DNA from: Chlamydia felis Fe/C-56
GTDB lineage: Bacteria > Chlamydiota > Chlamydiia > Chlamydiales > Chlamydiaceae
Assembly: GCF_000009945.1 (NCBI RefSeq)
Contig: NC_007899.1
Location: 1-64,000, forward strand
Direction of reading: 5' to 3'
Length of the DNA stretch: 64,000 nt
In this document: positions 26,191-35,274 of the stretch, in pieces
Layout: every line of letters begins with the position of its first letter
How positions within the stretch are numbered: the stretch's first letter is position 1
The notes under the pieces: generated by a model
Told to the model about the DNA's origin: nothing
Databases searched by the model: none
The model's input: the letters and a program-made list of their open reading frames with translations, nothing else
Program-made: the position numbers and the translations under genes

Positions 26191-26988
26191 GTGGAAAAGT
26201 TAGAGTCTTTACTTCCTCCAAAATCTTTAGAAAATGACCTGCTTGATTTAAATAAACAAGGGATCATCGCTGGACCCGAAGAACTAAAACCCCCTTTTCT
26301 ATATCGAGCTCAAGACATTCTGGATAACGCTCCAGATTCTCCTACCGATTTTCCTGCGCGATTGCAGGAGATTTTTGATATCAACCCCACACATTTAGAA
26401 GTCATCTATTCTAATGAAGGTATGGATGTTTGGGAGGCGGGATGCACGTGGATATCCAATAATCAAGTAACCATACAATTGCGCAAACCACTGAGAAAAG
26501 CAGCGCGTTGGTTTTATATGTATTCTAAGGAAGAGATACTTTCCCACGAAGCCGTTCACGCTGCTCGTATGAAATTCTATGAGCCGATGTTTGAAGAGGT
26601 GTTAGCTTATCAGACCTCTCCAAAAGTTTGGAGACGCTTTTTAGGACCGCTATTTCGTTCTCCTGGAGAAAGCTATTGCCTGTTCTTTTTCGTTCTTTCT
26701 GGTCTGGGGTTGACCTTATGGTCACCACTAGCGGGTCTTGGTTGCATTCTTGCTACTCCTGCGTATTTCGGAACGAGATTATTGATCGTGCAAAGTTATT
26801 TCCGTAGAGCAAAGAAAAAAATTCGTAAAATGCTTGGGGTGCCACCTTTATGGGTGATGCTAAGACTTACGGATGCCGAAATCCGTATGTTTGCTACGCA
26901 ACCTATTCCTGTTCTTGAAAAATATGCTAGAGAGCAAAAGTTAGAAAGTGTTCGCTGGCAACAAATCTACATTGCCTACTTCACTTAA
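26191..26988 (+). CDS. Putative membrane zinc metalloprotease with HEAVH motif (CT642-like)
   Basis: 265 residues starting at a GTG (the nearby ATG at 26178 is out of frame). HEAVH at 119-123 is an HExxH zinc-binding motif, and Glu135/Glu136 about a dozen residues later could be the third ligand. Two hydrophobic segments follow (about 166-183 and 186-203), then a basic stretch. No signal peptide is seen, so the catalytic region would be cytosolic. It converges on rpoN with 20 bases between stops. The family is unknown to me; the protease call rests on the motif and its setting only. Confidence 0.6.
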   Translation: MEKLESLLPPKSLENDLLDLNKQGIIAGPEELKPPFLYRAQDILDNAPDSPTDFPARLQEIFDINPTHLEVIYSNEGMDVWEAGCTWISNNQVTIQLRKPLRKAARWFYMYSKEEILSHEAVHAARMKFYEPMFEEVLAYQTSPKVWRRFLGPLFRSPGESYCLFFFVLSGLGLTLWSPLAGLGCILATPAYFGTRLLIVQSYFRRAKKKIRKMLGVPPLWVMLRLTDAEIRMFATQPIPVLEKYAREQKLESVRWQQIYIAYFT

Positions 26989-27008
26989 TATTGAAATGTA
27001 AAACCGCT

Positions 27009-28277
27009 TTACATTCGGGAACATGTTTTCCTTTTATGGGCAGGGAGAATCTTTAATTGTGCTCGGTATTTTGCTACTGTACGACGGGCGCATTGGATTC
27101 CATGTTTTGAAATGCGTTCGCTAATATCCGAATCTGATAATGGGGTTGTTTCTGATGTTATCCATTGATGAATCCATTGCAGAATTGTTTCTTTAGAATG
27201 GGAATCATCACTGGCGGCGCGAGGGAAAAGCAGCTTCATTGGAATAATCCCGATAGGAGCTGCTAACTTTTTATTTTCTATGGCACGAAATATCGTAGAT
27301 TCATGATACGATAGATCTTCGGAAAGCTGTTTTACAGATAGAGGTTTGGGAGAAGATGTCTTGCCAAGAAGGAAGCCTTCTTGATGCGGGAGGATTTTCT
27401 CAATGATAGAAAATAAAGTCTGTTCGCGTTTTCTTAAGTTTTTGATGAGCCATTTAGCAGAAAGAATTTGTTGGGTGAGGTTTTTTTTCTCTTCTCTGGG
27501 CAGCTGTTCGTAAATATGAAAGACTTCGCTGTTAAGTTTTATAGGGGGTAGACCTCTGGAGCTAATTTGAATTTCCCAACCCTGTTGTTTTTTAGTGACA
27601 TAAACATCGGGAAGAGCGGGCTGAGTGCTAGATAAAGATGCGTAGCCTTCTGCAGGACACCAAGGTATAGTCGCTAAGGCATTTTTAAGCGCTTGTTTTA
27701 GATCGGCAGGCGTGCAGCGACATTTCTTTGCTATGCGTAGAAAGTTACAGTTAATCAAAAGAGCATAGTGTTCTTTGATAATCTTATAAGCAAGCTGGTG
27801 TGACGAACCTTCTAAATGTAATAGCCAATAGTCTTGTAGAGAGGGGGAGGCGATCCCTAAAGGATGAAAATGTTGAATTGTTTGCCAAACTACATGGATA
27901 GAATCTAAAGGAACTTCTAGTTGTAAAGACAAGTCTTCAGGAGGAGAAAGAAGCAGTCCTTGATCTGATAAGTTTCCTATAATGTGCTGAGCAATAAGCA
28001 AATCTTCAGCATGATCAAACGTTTGCTGTACTTGAGTAAGAAGATGGGAAAATAAGGATTCTGGACGGGAATACGAGGCGTCTACGGAAGATAACGGAGA
28101 ACATGCCGACCATTCTTCCTCTTCTAGAGATGAAAGGTCAAAAAAAGGATTATGAATGATTTGTTGAAGTACGTAAGAGGAGAGCTCTGTAATTGGTGAT
28201 TGCAACATTTGCAGTCCCTGCTGCATACGCAGCGAGGGAAGGTAGTTTAAAGAAAGCTTTTGATGTTGCTGAAACAT
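27009..28277 (-). CDS. rpoN: RNA polymerase sigma-54 factor
   Basis: 422 residues, somewhat shorter than E. coli RpoN (477). Region I is Gln/Leu-rich (QQHQKLSLNYLPSLRMQQGLQ begins it). The core-binding region and helix-turn-helix follow, and the RpoN box reads ARRTVAKYR near the C-terminus, close to the canonical ARRTVAKYRE. It directs RNA polymerase to -24/-12 promoters and needs an AtoC-type activator, known in chlamydiae with its kinase. It starts 2 bases after the uvrD stop on the same strand, so it is probably co-transcribed. Confidence 0.95.
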   Translation of the reverse strand: MFQQHQKLSLNYLPSLRMQQGLQMLQSPITELSSYVLQQIIHNPFFDLSSLEEEEWSACSPLSSVDASYSRPESLFSHLLTQVQQTFDHAEDLLIAQHIIGNLSDQGLLLSPPEDLSLQLEVPLDSIHVVWQTIQHFHPLGIASPSLQDYWLLHLEGSSHQLAYKIIKEHYALLINCNFLRIAKKCRCTPADLKQALKNALATIPWCPAEGYASLSSTQPALPDVYVTKKQQGWEIQISSRGLPPIKLNSEVFHIYEQLPREEKKNLTQQILSAKWLIKNLRKREQTLFSIIEKILPHQEGFLLGKTSSPKPLSVKQLSEDLSYHESTIFRAIENKKLAAPIGIIPMKLLFPRAASDDSHSKETILQWIHQWITSETTPLSDSDISERISKHGIQCARRTVAKYRAQLKILPAHKRKTCSRM

Positions 28278-28279
28278 AC

Positions 28280-30190
28280 CTAATGTACTTGAATCAAGTA
28301 ATCTCTAGGGATTTCCTTAAGAAAACGGCTCGGTTTCATGACACGAACTGTGCCCCAAAGAAAACGAGTTTGCGCTGCAGTTAAATAAAGGAGATCTTGG
28401 GCTCTAGTGATTCCTACGTAGCACAGGCGTCGTTCTTCTTCAAGATTTTCATAATTTCCTTTAGAGTTTGCATGCGGGAAGAGATTTTCTTCTAATCCTA
28501 CAACAAAGGCTATACGAAATTCTAACCCCTTACCATTATGAATCGTCATGAGATTCACGCGATCTGCAATGAGTTCTGTTTCGTCCGTAGAACTTTTTAA
28601 AGCCAGGTCATCTAAGAAGCTTTCTAAAGTTCCCTCTGTATTTTGTTGTTCCCATTCGAAAGTTTTTGATGCAAGTTCATCGAGGTTGCTTTTTCGATCT
28701 TCGAAAGTATCGGGATCTTCTTTTAGTACTTGAAGGTATCCAGTGATTCTTATTGTAGCGATAACAAACTCATTAAGAGGAAGTGTATAAGCACGTTCAA
28801 GTTGTTGGAAAATGCTTAGATAACTCCAAAGACCTTCTTGTTGCTTCTTAGATAGCTTTACAGAATGAGTTTCTAAAGCATTTCTACATGCTTCTAAAAT
28901 AGGTAAATTATTTGTAAGGGCATAGTCAATCAAAGAAGAAATTGCCGAAGGACCTAAACCTCGCTTGGGGAGATTTACTGTTCTATCGAAGGCAACGACA
29001 TCACATTTGGCTGTAAACATTCTTAGAAATGCTAGGATATCTTGAATTTCCTTACGTTTGTAAAACGAGAGTCCCCCGAGGATCTCATAAGGAATGCGTC
29101 TGCGTAACAAGGCGTCTTCAAAAGTTCGAGATTGGAAGTTTGTTCTATAAAAGATACAAAAGTCTCTTAAAGGGATGTTAGATCTTTTATGAAGACGGTA
29201 AATTTCACTTGCGACAAACTCAGCTTCGTCTTTATCCGTTTTTCCTAAGAATACTCGAATTTTTTCTCCAGGGCCTTTCACACTGCGTAGATTTTTCTTT
29301 AATCTCGATGCGTTATTTTGAATTAAGGCATTAGCAGCATTAAGAATGTTCCCATAGCTACGATAGTTTTCTTCTAGACGTAGGACACGAGCTTGGGGAT
29401 AATCTTGTTCAAAGTTTAAAATGTTATGGATATTCGCCCCTCGCCAAGAATAAATAGATTGGTCGGGATCTCCTACTGCAAATATATTTTGATGCTTTCC
29501 TGCTATTGTCTGAGCCATCATATACTGTGCATGGTTGGTATCTTGATACTCATCAATAAGAAGGGCTTTCCATAATTCGCTATATTCCTTTTTGACTTCA
29601 GGGAAATCTTTAAATAGCTTTACTGTGAGGAATAAAAGATCGTCAAAATCTAAGGCATTAGTTTCTTTTAAGCGTTGTTGGTATTCTTTATAAATAGAAA
29701 CCACAGGGTCAACATACTCCTCGGGATCTAAGTCTTCAGGGTAGAGCAAGCGGTTTTTTGCTTGAGATATATGATATTGTATGGAACTACTTAGAGTTTT
29801 TTTTAGATTAAATTTTTGTAAACATTGCTTGAGAAGTTTATCAGTATCGCTTTGATCATAAATAATGAAATTATTTTCCCTATTTAAAGCTTGTATAGAG
29901 CGTCGTAGAATAAACACGCCCAAGCTGTGGAAGGTGCACACCATGGGAATGTCCGCACCAGAAACTTGAGGGCATTGATGTAAAATACGTTCTTTAAGTT
30001 CTTTAGCGGCCTTGTTTGTAAAGGTGACAGCAAGAATTTCTCGAGGGGCAATGCCTTCTTTAATTAAATGAAGAATGCGACATGTGACCACGCGAGTTTT
30101 CCCAGCTCCAGCTCCTGCTAGAACGAGAACAGGACTTAGAGGAGCGGTAACTGCAGCAATTTGTGCTTCGTTTAATTCTAAAGTAAGCAT
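28280..30190 (-). CDS. uvrD: DNA helicase II (UvrD/PcrA type)
   Basis: A 636-residue superfamily 1A helicase for nucleotide excision and mismatch repair. Motif I is LAGAGAGKTRVVT at about 24-36, motif Ia AVTFTNKAAKELKER, motif II LLIDEYQDTNHAQY, motif III GDPDQSIYSWRGA, motif V LMTIHNGKGLEF and motif VI EERRLCYVGITRA. The C-terminal extension of E. coli UvrD is missing. It lies upstream of rpoN with 2 bases between and is divergent from ung. Confidence 0.96.
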   Translation of the reverse strand: MLTLELNEAQIAAVTAPLSPVLVLAGAGAGKTRVVTCRILHLIKEGIAPREILAVTFTNKAAKELKERILHQCPQVSGADIPMVCTFHSLGVFILRRSIQALNRENNFIIYDQSDTDKLLKQCLQKFNLKKTLSSSIQYHISQAKNRLLYPEDLDPEEYVDPVVSIYKEYQQRLKETNALDFDDLLFLTVKLFKDFPEVKKEYSELWKALLIDEYQDTNHAQYMMAQTIAGKHQNIFAVGDPDQSIYSWRGANIHNILNFEQDYPQARVLRLEENYRSYGNILNAANALIQNNASRLKKNLRSVKGPGEKIRVFLGKTDKDEAEFVASEIYRLHKRSNIPLRDFCIFYRTNFQSRTFEDALLRRRIPYEILGGLSFYKRKEIQDILAFLRMFTAKCDVVAFDRTVNLPKRGLGPSAISSLIDYALTNNLPILEACRNALETHSVKLSKKQQEGLWSYLSIFQQLERAYTLPLNEFVIATIRITGYLQVLKEDPDTFEDRKSNLDELASKTFEWEQQNTEGTLESFLDDLALKSSTDETELIADRVNLMTIHNGKGLEFRIAFVVGLEENLFPHANSKGNYENLEEERRLCYVGITRAQDLLYLTAAQTRFLWGTVRVMKPSRFLKEIPRDYLIQVH

Positions 30191-30302
30191 AGTGGTATCC
30201 TAATTTATAGCTTCCGACTGAAAAAAATCAGGATCCCCGAAGCTAAAATAATCTAAGAAGGTTAATATACTTCTATTTTCAAACAATAAAAGTGGGTGGT
30301 TT

Positions 30303-30992
30303 ATGCAAAACGCCTTTACTATAGACCAGCTTCCTTTGTCTTGGCAAGAGCAGCTTGAAAATGAATGGTCTCAGCCTTACATGCATAAGCTTAGGGAATT
30401 TTTACAAACCGAGTATTCTCGGACAACAGTTTATCCCGCAAAAGACAATATCTTTACTGCATTAAAAAGCACACCTTTTGATGCTGTGCGTGTTGTTGTT
30501 CTCGGTCAGGATCCCTATCCTGGAGAAGGACAAGCTCACGGACTAAGCTTTAGCGTGCCTCATGGTGTACGCTTACCCCCATCTCTAATGAATATTTTTC
30601 GTGAATTGCAAACAGATTTAGGAATAAAAAATACGACGGGATGTTTGCAGCCTTGGGCAGATCAAGGTGTCTTATTATTAAATACTGTATTGACTGTACG
30701 TGCGGGAGCTCCTTTTTCTCATGCTGGTCAAGGATGGGAGCGGTTTACCGATGCTATTGTTACCAAACTTATAGAAAATCGATCACACGTGATTTTTGTC
30801 TTATGGGGGAATGCTGCAAGAAAAAAATGTGACTTACTGTTCCGTTCTACTCATAAACATGCCATTTTAGCAGCTGCTCATCCTTCTCCTTTAGCAGCGC
30901 ACCGCGGCTTTTTTGGTTGTTCTCACTTTTCAAAAATTAACTACCTGCTTAAAAAGCTGGAAAGGCCCATGATTAATTGGAAGCTCCCATGA
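30303..30992 (+). CDS. ung: Uracil-DNA glycosylase
   Basis: Removes uracil from DNA, starting base excision repair. 229 residues. The water-activating Asp70 lies in [13 protein letters not shown], and His193 in [10 protein letters not shown] is the second catalytic residue. The [12 protein letters not shown] segment is also typical. A GTGGGTGG run precedes the ATG closely. The stop codon overlaps the start of the next small gene (ATGA). Confidence 0.97.
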   Translation: MQNAFTIDQLPLSWQEQLENEWSQPYMHKLREFLQTEYSRTTVYPAKDNIFTALKSTPFDAVRVVVLGQDPYPGEGQAHGLSFSVPHGVRLPPSLMNIFRELQTDLGIKNTTGCLQPWADQGVLLLNTVLTVRAGAPFSHAGQGWERFTDAIVTKLIENRSHVIFVLWGNAARKKCDLLFRSTHKHAILAAAHPSPLAAHRGFFGCSHFSKINYLLKKLERPMINWKLP

Positions 30993-31222
30993 GTGAAAGT
31001 ATTCAAACTGTTTCTTTTAATAAAACTCACCGACTTACAGCGAAATCTACAGTGAGTTTAGAAATGCCCGTAGCAACGCAGAAGCTTCAAGGTAAAGAAG
31101 GCATGCCTGCTGCGGCAAGTTTAGAAGCAGATTTTTTAAGAGCAGAAGCCATACTCGCGGAAATGCGTGAAATTCGCGGCTGCTTAGAACATTCGTTAGA
31201 AACTCTAGTTCCTAGAGACTAG
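30989..31222 (+). CDS. Small hypothetical protein (CT606.1-like)
   Basis: 77 residues from the ATG at 30989, whose start overlaps the ung stop by four bases; TTGGAAG about nine bases upstream is a possible ribosome site. The protein is soluble, with a Thr/Ser/Val-rich first half and a helical, Glu/Leu-rich second half (about 40-72). The 3' end overlaps convergent rdgB by 18 bases. Translational coupling to ung suggests it is real. Function is unknown. Confidence 0.65.
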
Positions 31223-31825
31223 ATGTTTTTCCAACAGGTCTTGTAAATAAGGAGTGAGCTTTTGCAAAGCCTTTGCTCTATGCGAGACCTGGTTTTTTAC
31301 ATCTTCAGAGAGTTCTGCAAAAGTTTGCTTGTAATCATATTTTAAAAATAGTGAATCGTAGCCAAACCCAGAGGATCCTTTTTCGTGATTGCTAATATAG
31401 CCTTCGCAAATTCCTCGAGACTTAAAAAATTTGCCTTCTGGAGAAGCAAGAACTACACAACATTCAAAATACGCAGAACGGTCTACAATGCTTTCTAGGG
31501 ATTGCATCTCTTGCAAAAGTTTTTTTCTGTGGTCTTTATCACAAGCATCTTCGCCAGCAAAAGTGGCTGAAAATTTACCGGGCAGACCATTTAATGCAGG
31601 AACCATAAGCATGGTGTCATCAGCGATTACCCAAGAATTTAGTTCTTTTGCTGCATGTAAACCTTTTGCCAGGGCATTGTCTTCAGGGAGACTGCCGATT
31701 TCTTTAGGGGCGTAGTAGTCAGGGAAGTCGGCTAACGAGAAAATATCGAAACTTCCTAACTGTTTTAAAAAAGTCTTAGTTTCTCGTATTTTGTACCCGT
31801 GGGAGCTAGCAATGACTATCTTCAT
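31205..31825 (-). CDS. rdgB: Non-canonical purine NTP pyrophosphatase (RdgB/HAM1 family)
   Basis: Hydrolyses ITP, dITP and XTP to monophosphates, cleaning the nucleotide pool. The ATG at 31825 is chosen because AAGGAG lies seven bases upstream, giving 206 residues; the upstream frame adds a hydrophobic tail of 13 residues without a ribosome site. [17 protein letters not shown] is the N-terminal substrate loop. [12 protein letters not shown] and [10 protein letters not shown] are conserved. [16 protein letters not shown] carries the metal-binding acids (usually ADDSGL). It overlaps the small gene convergently. Confidence 0.92.
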
Positions 31826-32061
31826 TAGGTTTCTCCTTAGCAAAAGGGAAAGAGCGAATAACAAAAAATTTTGTCTCGTTTGAAATTACACTAGCAATTT
31901 TGTCGAGAGGGGGTTTCTTTCTTGATTATACTACAAAATAATCGAAATAGTCGCACCTACACAACTATTAGCAAGGTTGCATAAAGATATCTTTTTTGCT
32001 AGCACTACTTAACCAACATACAAACTATCAGAATGTTATTTTTGATGGGTAGATCAGTGTT

Positions 32062-33303
32062 ATGAGAGTTATACGCTCGTTTTTAATTTTATTATGTTTG
32101 TTTCCTTATCTAGGATTCGCTCACGTATCTGTGGGGTTAGATCGTATTTTCAGTGAAGAGTCTTATCTTTCTTGGATTCGTGGTAAAAAGGTCACATTAA
32201 TTTCTCATAATGCAGCTATTAATCATGAGGGAAAGGATGCCCTCTCTGTTTTTCAAGAACATAACGACGTATGTTTTTTGAATACTCTTTGTACTTTAGA
32301 ACATGGGTATTATGGTACGGCTCCTGCTGAAACCCCCGGATTTGCTCCCGCCATTCCGGGAGGGCGTGCGGTATCCTTATACGGAGTTAAAGACATTCCT
32401 GAGAACGCTGTCCAGGGGAGTGATGTTTTAGTATACGATGTGCAAGATATTGGAGTACGTTCCTATACTTTTGTTGTTTCATTACTACATCTTGTTCGTG
32501 CTGCACAAAAGTATAAAAAAACCCTCATCATATTAGATCGTCCTAATCCTATGGGAGGCAAAATCATTGATGGCCCCATGCCGACGTCTCAAACGGATTA
32601 TGTACCAGAAATTCCTTATTGCTATGGCATGACTCCCGGAGAATTAGCGCTTTTTTATAAAGCAAAATACGCGCCATATGCCCAGGTTTTAGTTGTGCCT
32701 ATGCGGGGCTGGAAACGCTCCATGACTTTTTCTCAAACAGGATTAAGGTGGGTTCCTACAAGCCCGCAGATTCCCGATGCACAAACTACTTTTTTTTATG
32801 CCACAACAGGAATTATAGGAGCTCTATCTATATCCAGTATTGGTATAGGGTATACTCTTCCTTTTAGAGTAATTGGAGCTCCTTGGATGAATGGACATCT
32901 TGTTGCAAAAAAGTTAAATGAAGCCCGGTTGCCTGGGATCATCTTCTATCCTTTTTGTTACGAGCCTTTTTTTGGTAAGTATAAAATGGAATTATGTTCG
33001 GGTGTTTTACTTATGCTAGAAAAACCAGAGGCGTTTCTTCCAGTGGAAACACAATGTACAATTTTGGGGATTCTAAAAACTCTATATCCTAAACAGGTAG
33101 AGAACGCATTCAATGCTTTGGACAAAATTCCTTTGCGAAGAACTTCTATATATCGTTGTCTAGGAGAAGAGAAGTTTCTTCATATTTGCCAAAATGAGCA
33201 GTATATTATCTGGCCGTTAAAAAAATTGTGCCTCGATGGAAGAACAAAATTTCAAAATATACGCAAGCCTTTCTTAATATCTGATTATTGCGACGAAGAG
33301 TAA
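32062..33303 (+). CDS. Exported DUF1343 protein related to exo-N-acetylmuramidase NamZ (CT605-like)
   Basis: 413 residues with a clear signal peptide (1-20, ending LGFA). The body matches DUF1343: LISHNAAIN near 47, TLEHGYYG with Glu80 (normally PEHG), VYDVQDIGVRSYTF, ILDRPNPMGG, YGMTPGELALFY, GLRWVPTSPQIP and PFRVIGAPWM. NamZ enzymes of this family remove terminal N-acetylmuramic acid from peptidoglycan fragments (GH171). The region that usually reads EGTNxSxGRGT is altered to GALSISSIGIGYT, so specificity or activity may differ. It lies 22 bases or more upstream of groEL2 on the same strand. Confidence 0.8.
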   Translation: MRVIRSFLILLCLFPYLGFAHVSVGLDRIFSEESYLSWIRGKKVTLISHNAAINHEGKDALSVFQEHNDVCFLNTLCTLEHGYYGTAPAETPGFAPAIPGGRAVSLYGVKDIPENAVQGSDVLVYDVQDIGVRSYTFVVSLLHLVRAAQKYKKTLIILDRPNPMGGKIIDGPMPTSQTDYVPEIPYCYGMTPGELALFYKAKYAPYAQVLVVPMRGWKRSMTFSQTGLRWVPTSPQIPDAQTTFFYATTGIIGALSISSIGIGYTLPFRVIGAPWMNGHLVAKKLNEARLPGIIFYPFCYEPFFGKYKMELCSGVLLMLEKPEAFLPVETQCTILGILKTLYPKQVENAFNALDKIPLRRTSIYRCLGEEKFLHICQNEQYIIWPLKKLCLDGRTKFQNIRKPFLISDYCDEE

Positions 33304-33406
33304 TTTTTTCTCAAGATTCGACTGTTTGACAGGAATTTTTGATGTTTCTATAAGCGACCTTGTAGGGGCGCCTTATCCCCGGAGTCCGGGAGAGACATTT
33401 AAAAAC

Positions 33407-35041
33407 GTGTCTAAAATATTTAAGAATCGATTAGAAGGACTTAGCGCATTAAATCGAGGCGTGAGAGCTTTAGCTAAGGCCGTTACCACAACTTTAGGGC
33501 CTCAAGGCTCCCATGTTGTTATCAAAAAAGATCACTCCCCTCCCTATGTTACAAAACATGGTGCTTCAATAGCTAAGGAGATCTCTTTAGCAGATGCTTT
33601 TGAAAATACTGGTTTAAAATTTGCCGGTGAAGTTGCTTTACAAACAGACTTGCAGGTAGGAGACGGATCTACCACAGCTGTGATATTGACAGATGCTTTA
33701 TTCTCTTCGGGGCTCAAAGGTGTTGCTGTTGGATTGGATCCCTTAGAGATAAAACAGGGAATTCATCTTGCCGGAGAAATGTTAGATAAAGAGCTTACTA
33801 AGCTTGCGGTTAAAAGGAAGCCAGCTGAAGACTCTTTTCATATAGCCACTACCTCAGCCAACAATGACCCGGCTATTGGCAAAATTATATCCGATGCCAT
33901 AGCAGCTGTTGGTGTGGAGGGCGTATTCTCTATAAAATTGGGAACGGGAGAAGAAACCACTCTAGAGGCTTCGTCTCATGTAGGGTTTAATTCAGGATAC
34001 TTATCTCCGTACTTCGTAACGCATCCAGAGACTATGGAAGTCATCTATGAGGATGCTTCTATTTTATTGTGTAATCAGAAACTATCCTGTTTGAATCAAT
34101 CGTTTATTCATTTTTTAGACCAAACTTTTCAGACGAGTCGAGCTCCTCTAATTATTATTGCTGAGGATTTTGATCCTCAGCTTCTATCTATATTAATAGT
34201 GAACAAACTTAGGGCAAATCTTCCCGTATGTGCGATAAAAGCCCCAGGATTCGGTGAACGGCGTAGAGAGATTTTAGAAGACATCGCTATTTTAACAGGA
34301 GCCACTCTTGTTGGTGATCTGTTGGGACTTTCCTTAGATGAGAGTAATTTAGATGCTCTTGGGCACGTAGGGAAAATTATCATAGGGCAGGACACAACTG
34401 TTTTATCCGAAGGGAAAGGCGATCGGGAAAGCATAGATCGTCGTATCGATTACTTGCGGCAGGCAATTATTCATAGTTCGTCTGAGATGGATACTCAGGA
34501 CTTGGAAAGGCGCTTGGCGAGGTTTGTCGGAGGAATGGCTCAAATATACATAGGAGCTTCATCAGAAAGAGAATTTAAAGAGAAGAAAGCTCGCTTAGAA
34601 GGTGTTTTAAAAGCGACTAGAGCCGCATTTAAAGAAGGTTGTCTCCCAGGGGGAGGCTCTGCTTTAGCTCGCGTAGTGTCTATTGTAAAAATCCCCGATC
34701 AACTACCTAAGGGGGTAATGTTTGGCTGTAAGTGCATGCTTCAATCTGCAGAAGCACCTCTTAGAGTTATAGCAACAAATTGTGGAAAAGCTCCTGAAAG
34801 TGTGGTAGATACGGTTCTGTCACATGCAGATCCTTGTTTTGGATATAATTGTATTACCGATACTTTTGAAAATTTAATTGCTTCGGGAGTGTGTGACGCG
34901 CTCTCAGTGATTAAATTTATTTTGAAACGTTCGATTTCCATTGCTTGCTTATTGTTGACCAGTTCATTTGTTATCGTAGAATCTTCTGAAGGCACGCAAG
35001 ACTCTCAACACCCAGATTCCCCTCTTTCCGATGATTGTTAA
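33407..35041 (+). CDS. groEL2: Divergent GroEL paralogue (GroEL2, CT604-like)
   Basis: An HSP60-like protein without a groES next to it. GTG at 33407 gives 544 residues beginning VSKIFKNRLEGLSALNRG; a TTG at 33326 would add 27 residues with no visible ribosome site. TTLGPQG and GDGSTTAVIL (the nucleotide loop with the Asp87 equivalent) are kept. Two ATPase residues are changed: Asp52 is His in TKHGASIA, and Asp398 is Gly in RLEGVLKATRAA. The GGM-repeat tail is absent; the C-terminus is Ser/Asp-rich. It is one of three chlamydial GroEL paralogues. ATP hydrolysis is probably weak or lost. Confidence 0.9.
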   Translation: MSKIFKNRLEGLSALNRGVRALAKAVTTTLGPQGSHVVIKKDHSPPYVTKHGASIAKEISLADAFENTGLKFAGEVALQTDLQVGDGSTTAVILTDALFSSGLKGVAVGLDPLEIKQGIHLAGEMLDKELTKLAVKRKPAEDSFHIATTSANNDPAIGKIISDAIAAVGVEGVFSIKLGTGEETTLEASSHVGFNSGYLSPYFVTHPETMEVIYEDASILLCNQKLSCLNQSFIHFLDQTFQTSRAPLIIIAEDFDPQLLSILIVNKLRANLPVCAIKAPGFGERRREILEDIAILTGATLVGDLLGLSLDESNLDALGHVGKIIIGQDTTVLSEGKGDRESIDRRIDYLRQAIIHSSSEMDTQDLERRLARFVGGMAQIYIGASSEREFKEKKARLEGVLKATRAAFKEGCLPGGGSALARVVSIVKIPDQLPKGVMFGCKCMLQSAEAPLRVIATNCGKAPESVVDTVLSHADPCFGYNCITDTFENLIASGVCDALSVIKFILKRSISIACLLLTSSFVIVESSEGTQDSQHPDSPLSDDC

Positions 35042-35127
35042 CATCAAATAATTTTTGCATGGTGTTAAAAACAGTTTTATCTTTTCATCTTAGAACGATC
35101 TTTTTTTCATAAGATAGGGAGAAAAAC

Positions 35128-35156
35128 TTGATCATTTGGTCTGACTTGACTACACT
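35128..35156 (+). promoter_or_regulatory. Sigma-66-type promoter of tRNA-Arg
   Basis: TTGATC (35128-35133) and TACACT (35151-35156) are separated by 17 bases. Each matches the -35/-10 consensus at four of six positions. The predicted start, near 35163, is about 12 bases before the mature tRNA. It may also serve ahpC, whose leader begins at the tRNA end. Confidence 0.45.
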
Positions 35157-35174
35157 TTTCATCGAAAGAGCTGT

Positions 35175-35247
35175 GCACCAGTAGCTCAGTGGATAGAGTA
35201 CCTGGCTACGAACCAGGTGGTCAGAGGTTCAAGTCCTCTCTGGTGCG
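35175..35247 (+). tRNA. tRNA-Arg (anticodon ACG)
   Basis: The acceptor arm GCACCAG (35175-35181) pairs with CTGGTGC (35240-35246), with discriminator G35247. The D-loop is AGTGGATA with GCTC/GAGT arms. The anticodon stem CCTGG/CCAGG (35201-35205 and 35213-35217) encloses loop CTACGAA, giving anticodon ACG at 35208-35210; A34 is normally edited to inosine. The T-arm is AGAGG with loop TTCAAGT. CCA is not encoded. Confidence 0.96.
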
Positions 35248-35274
35248 ATGCATAATCATAAAAATAGGGTGGTA

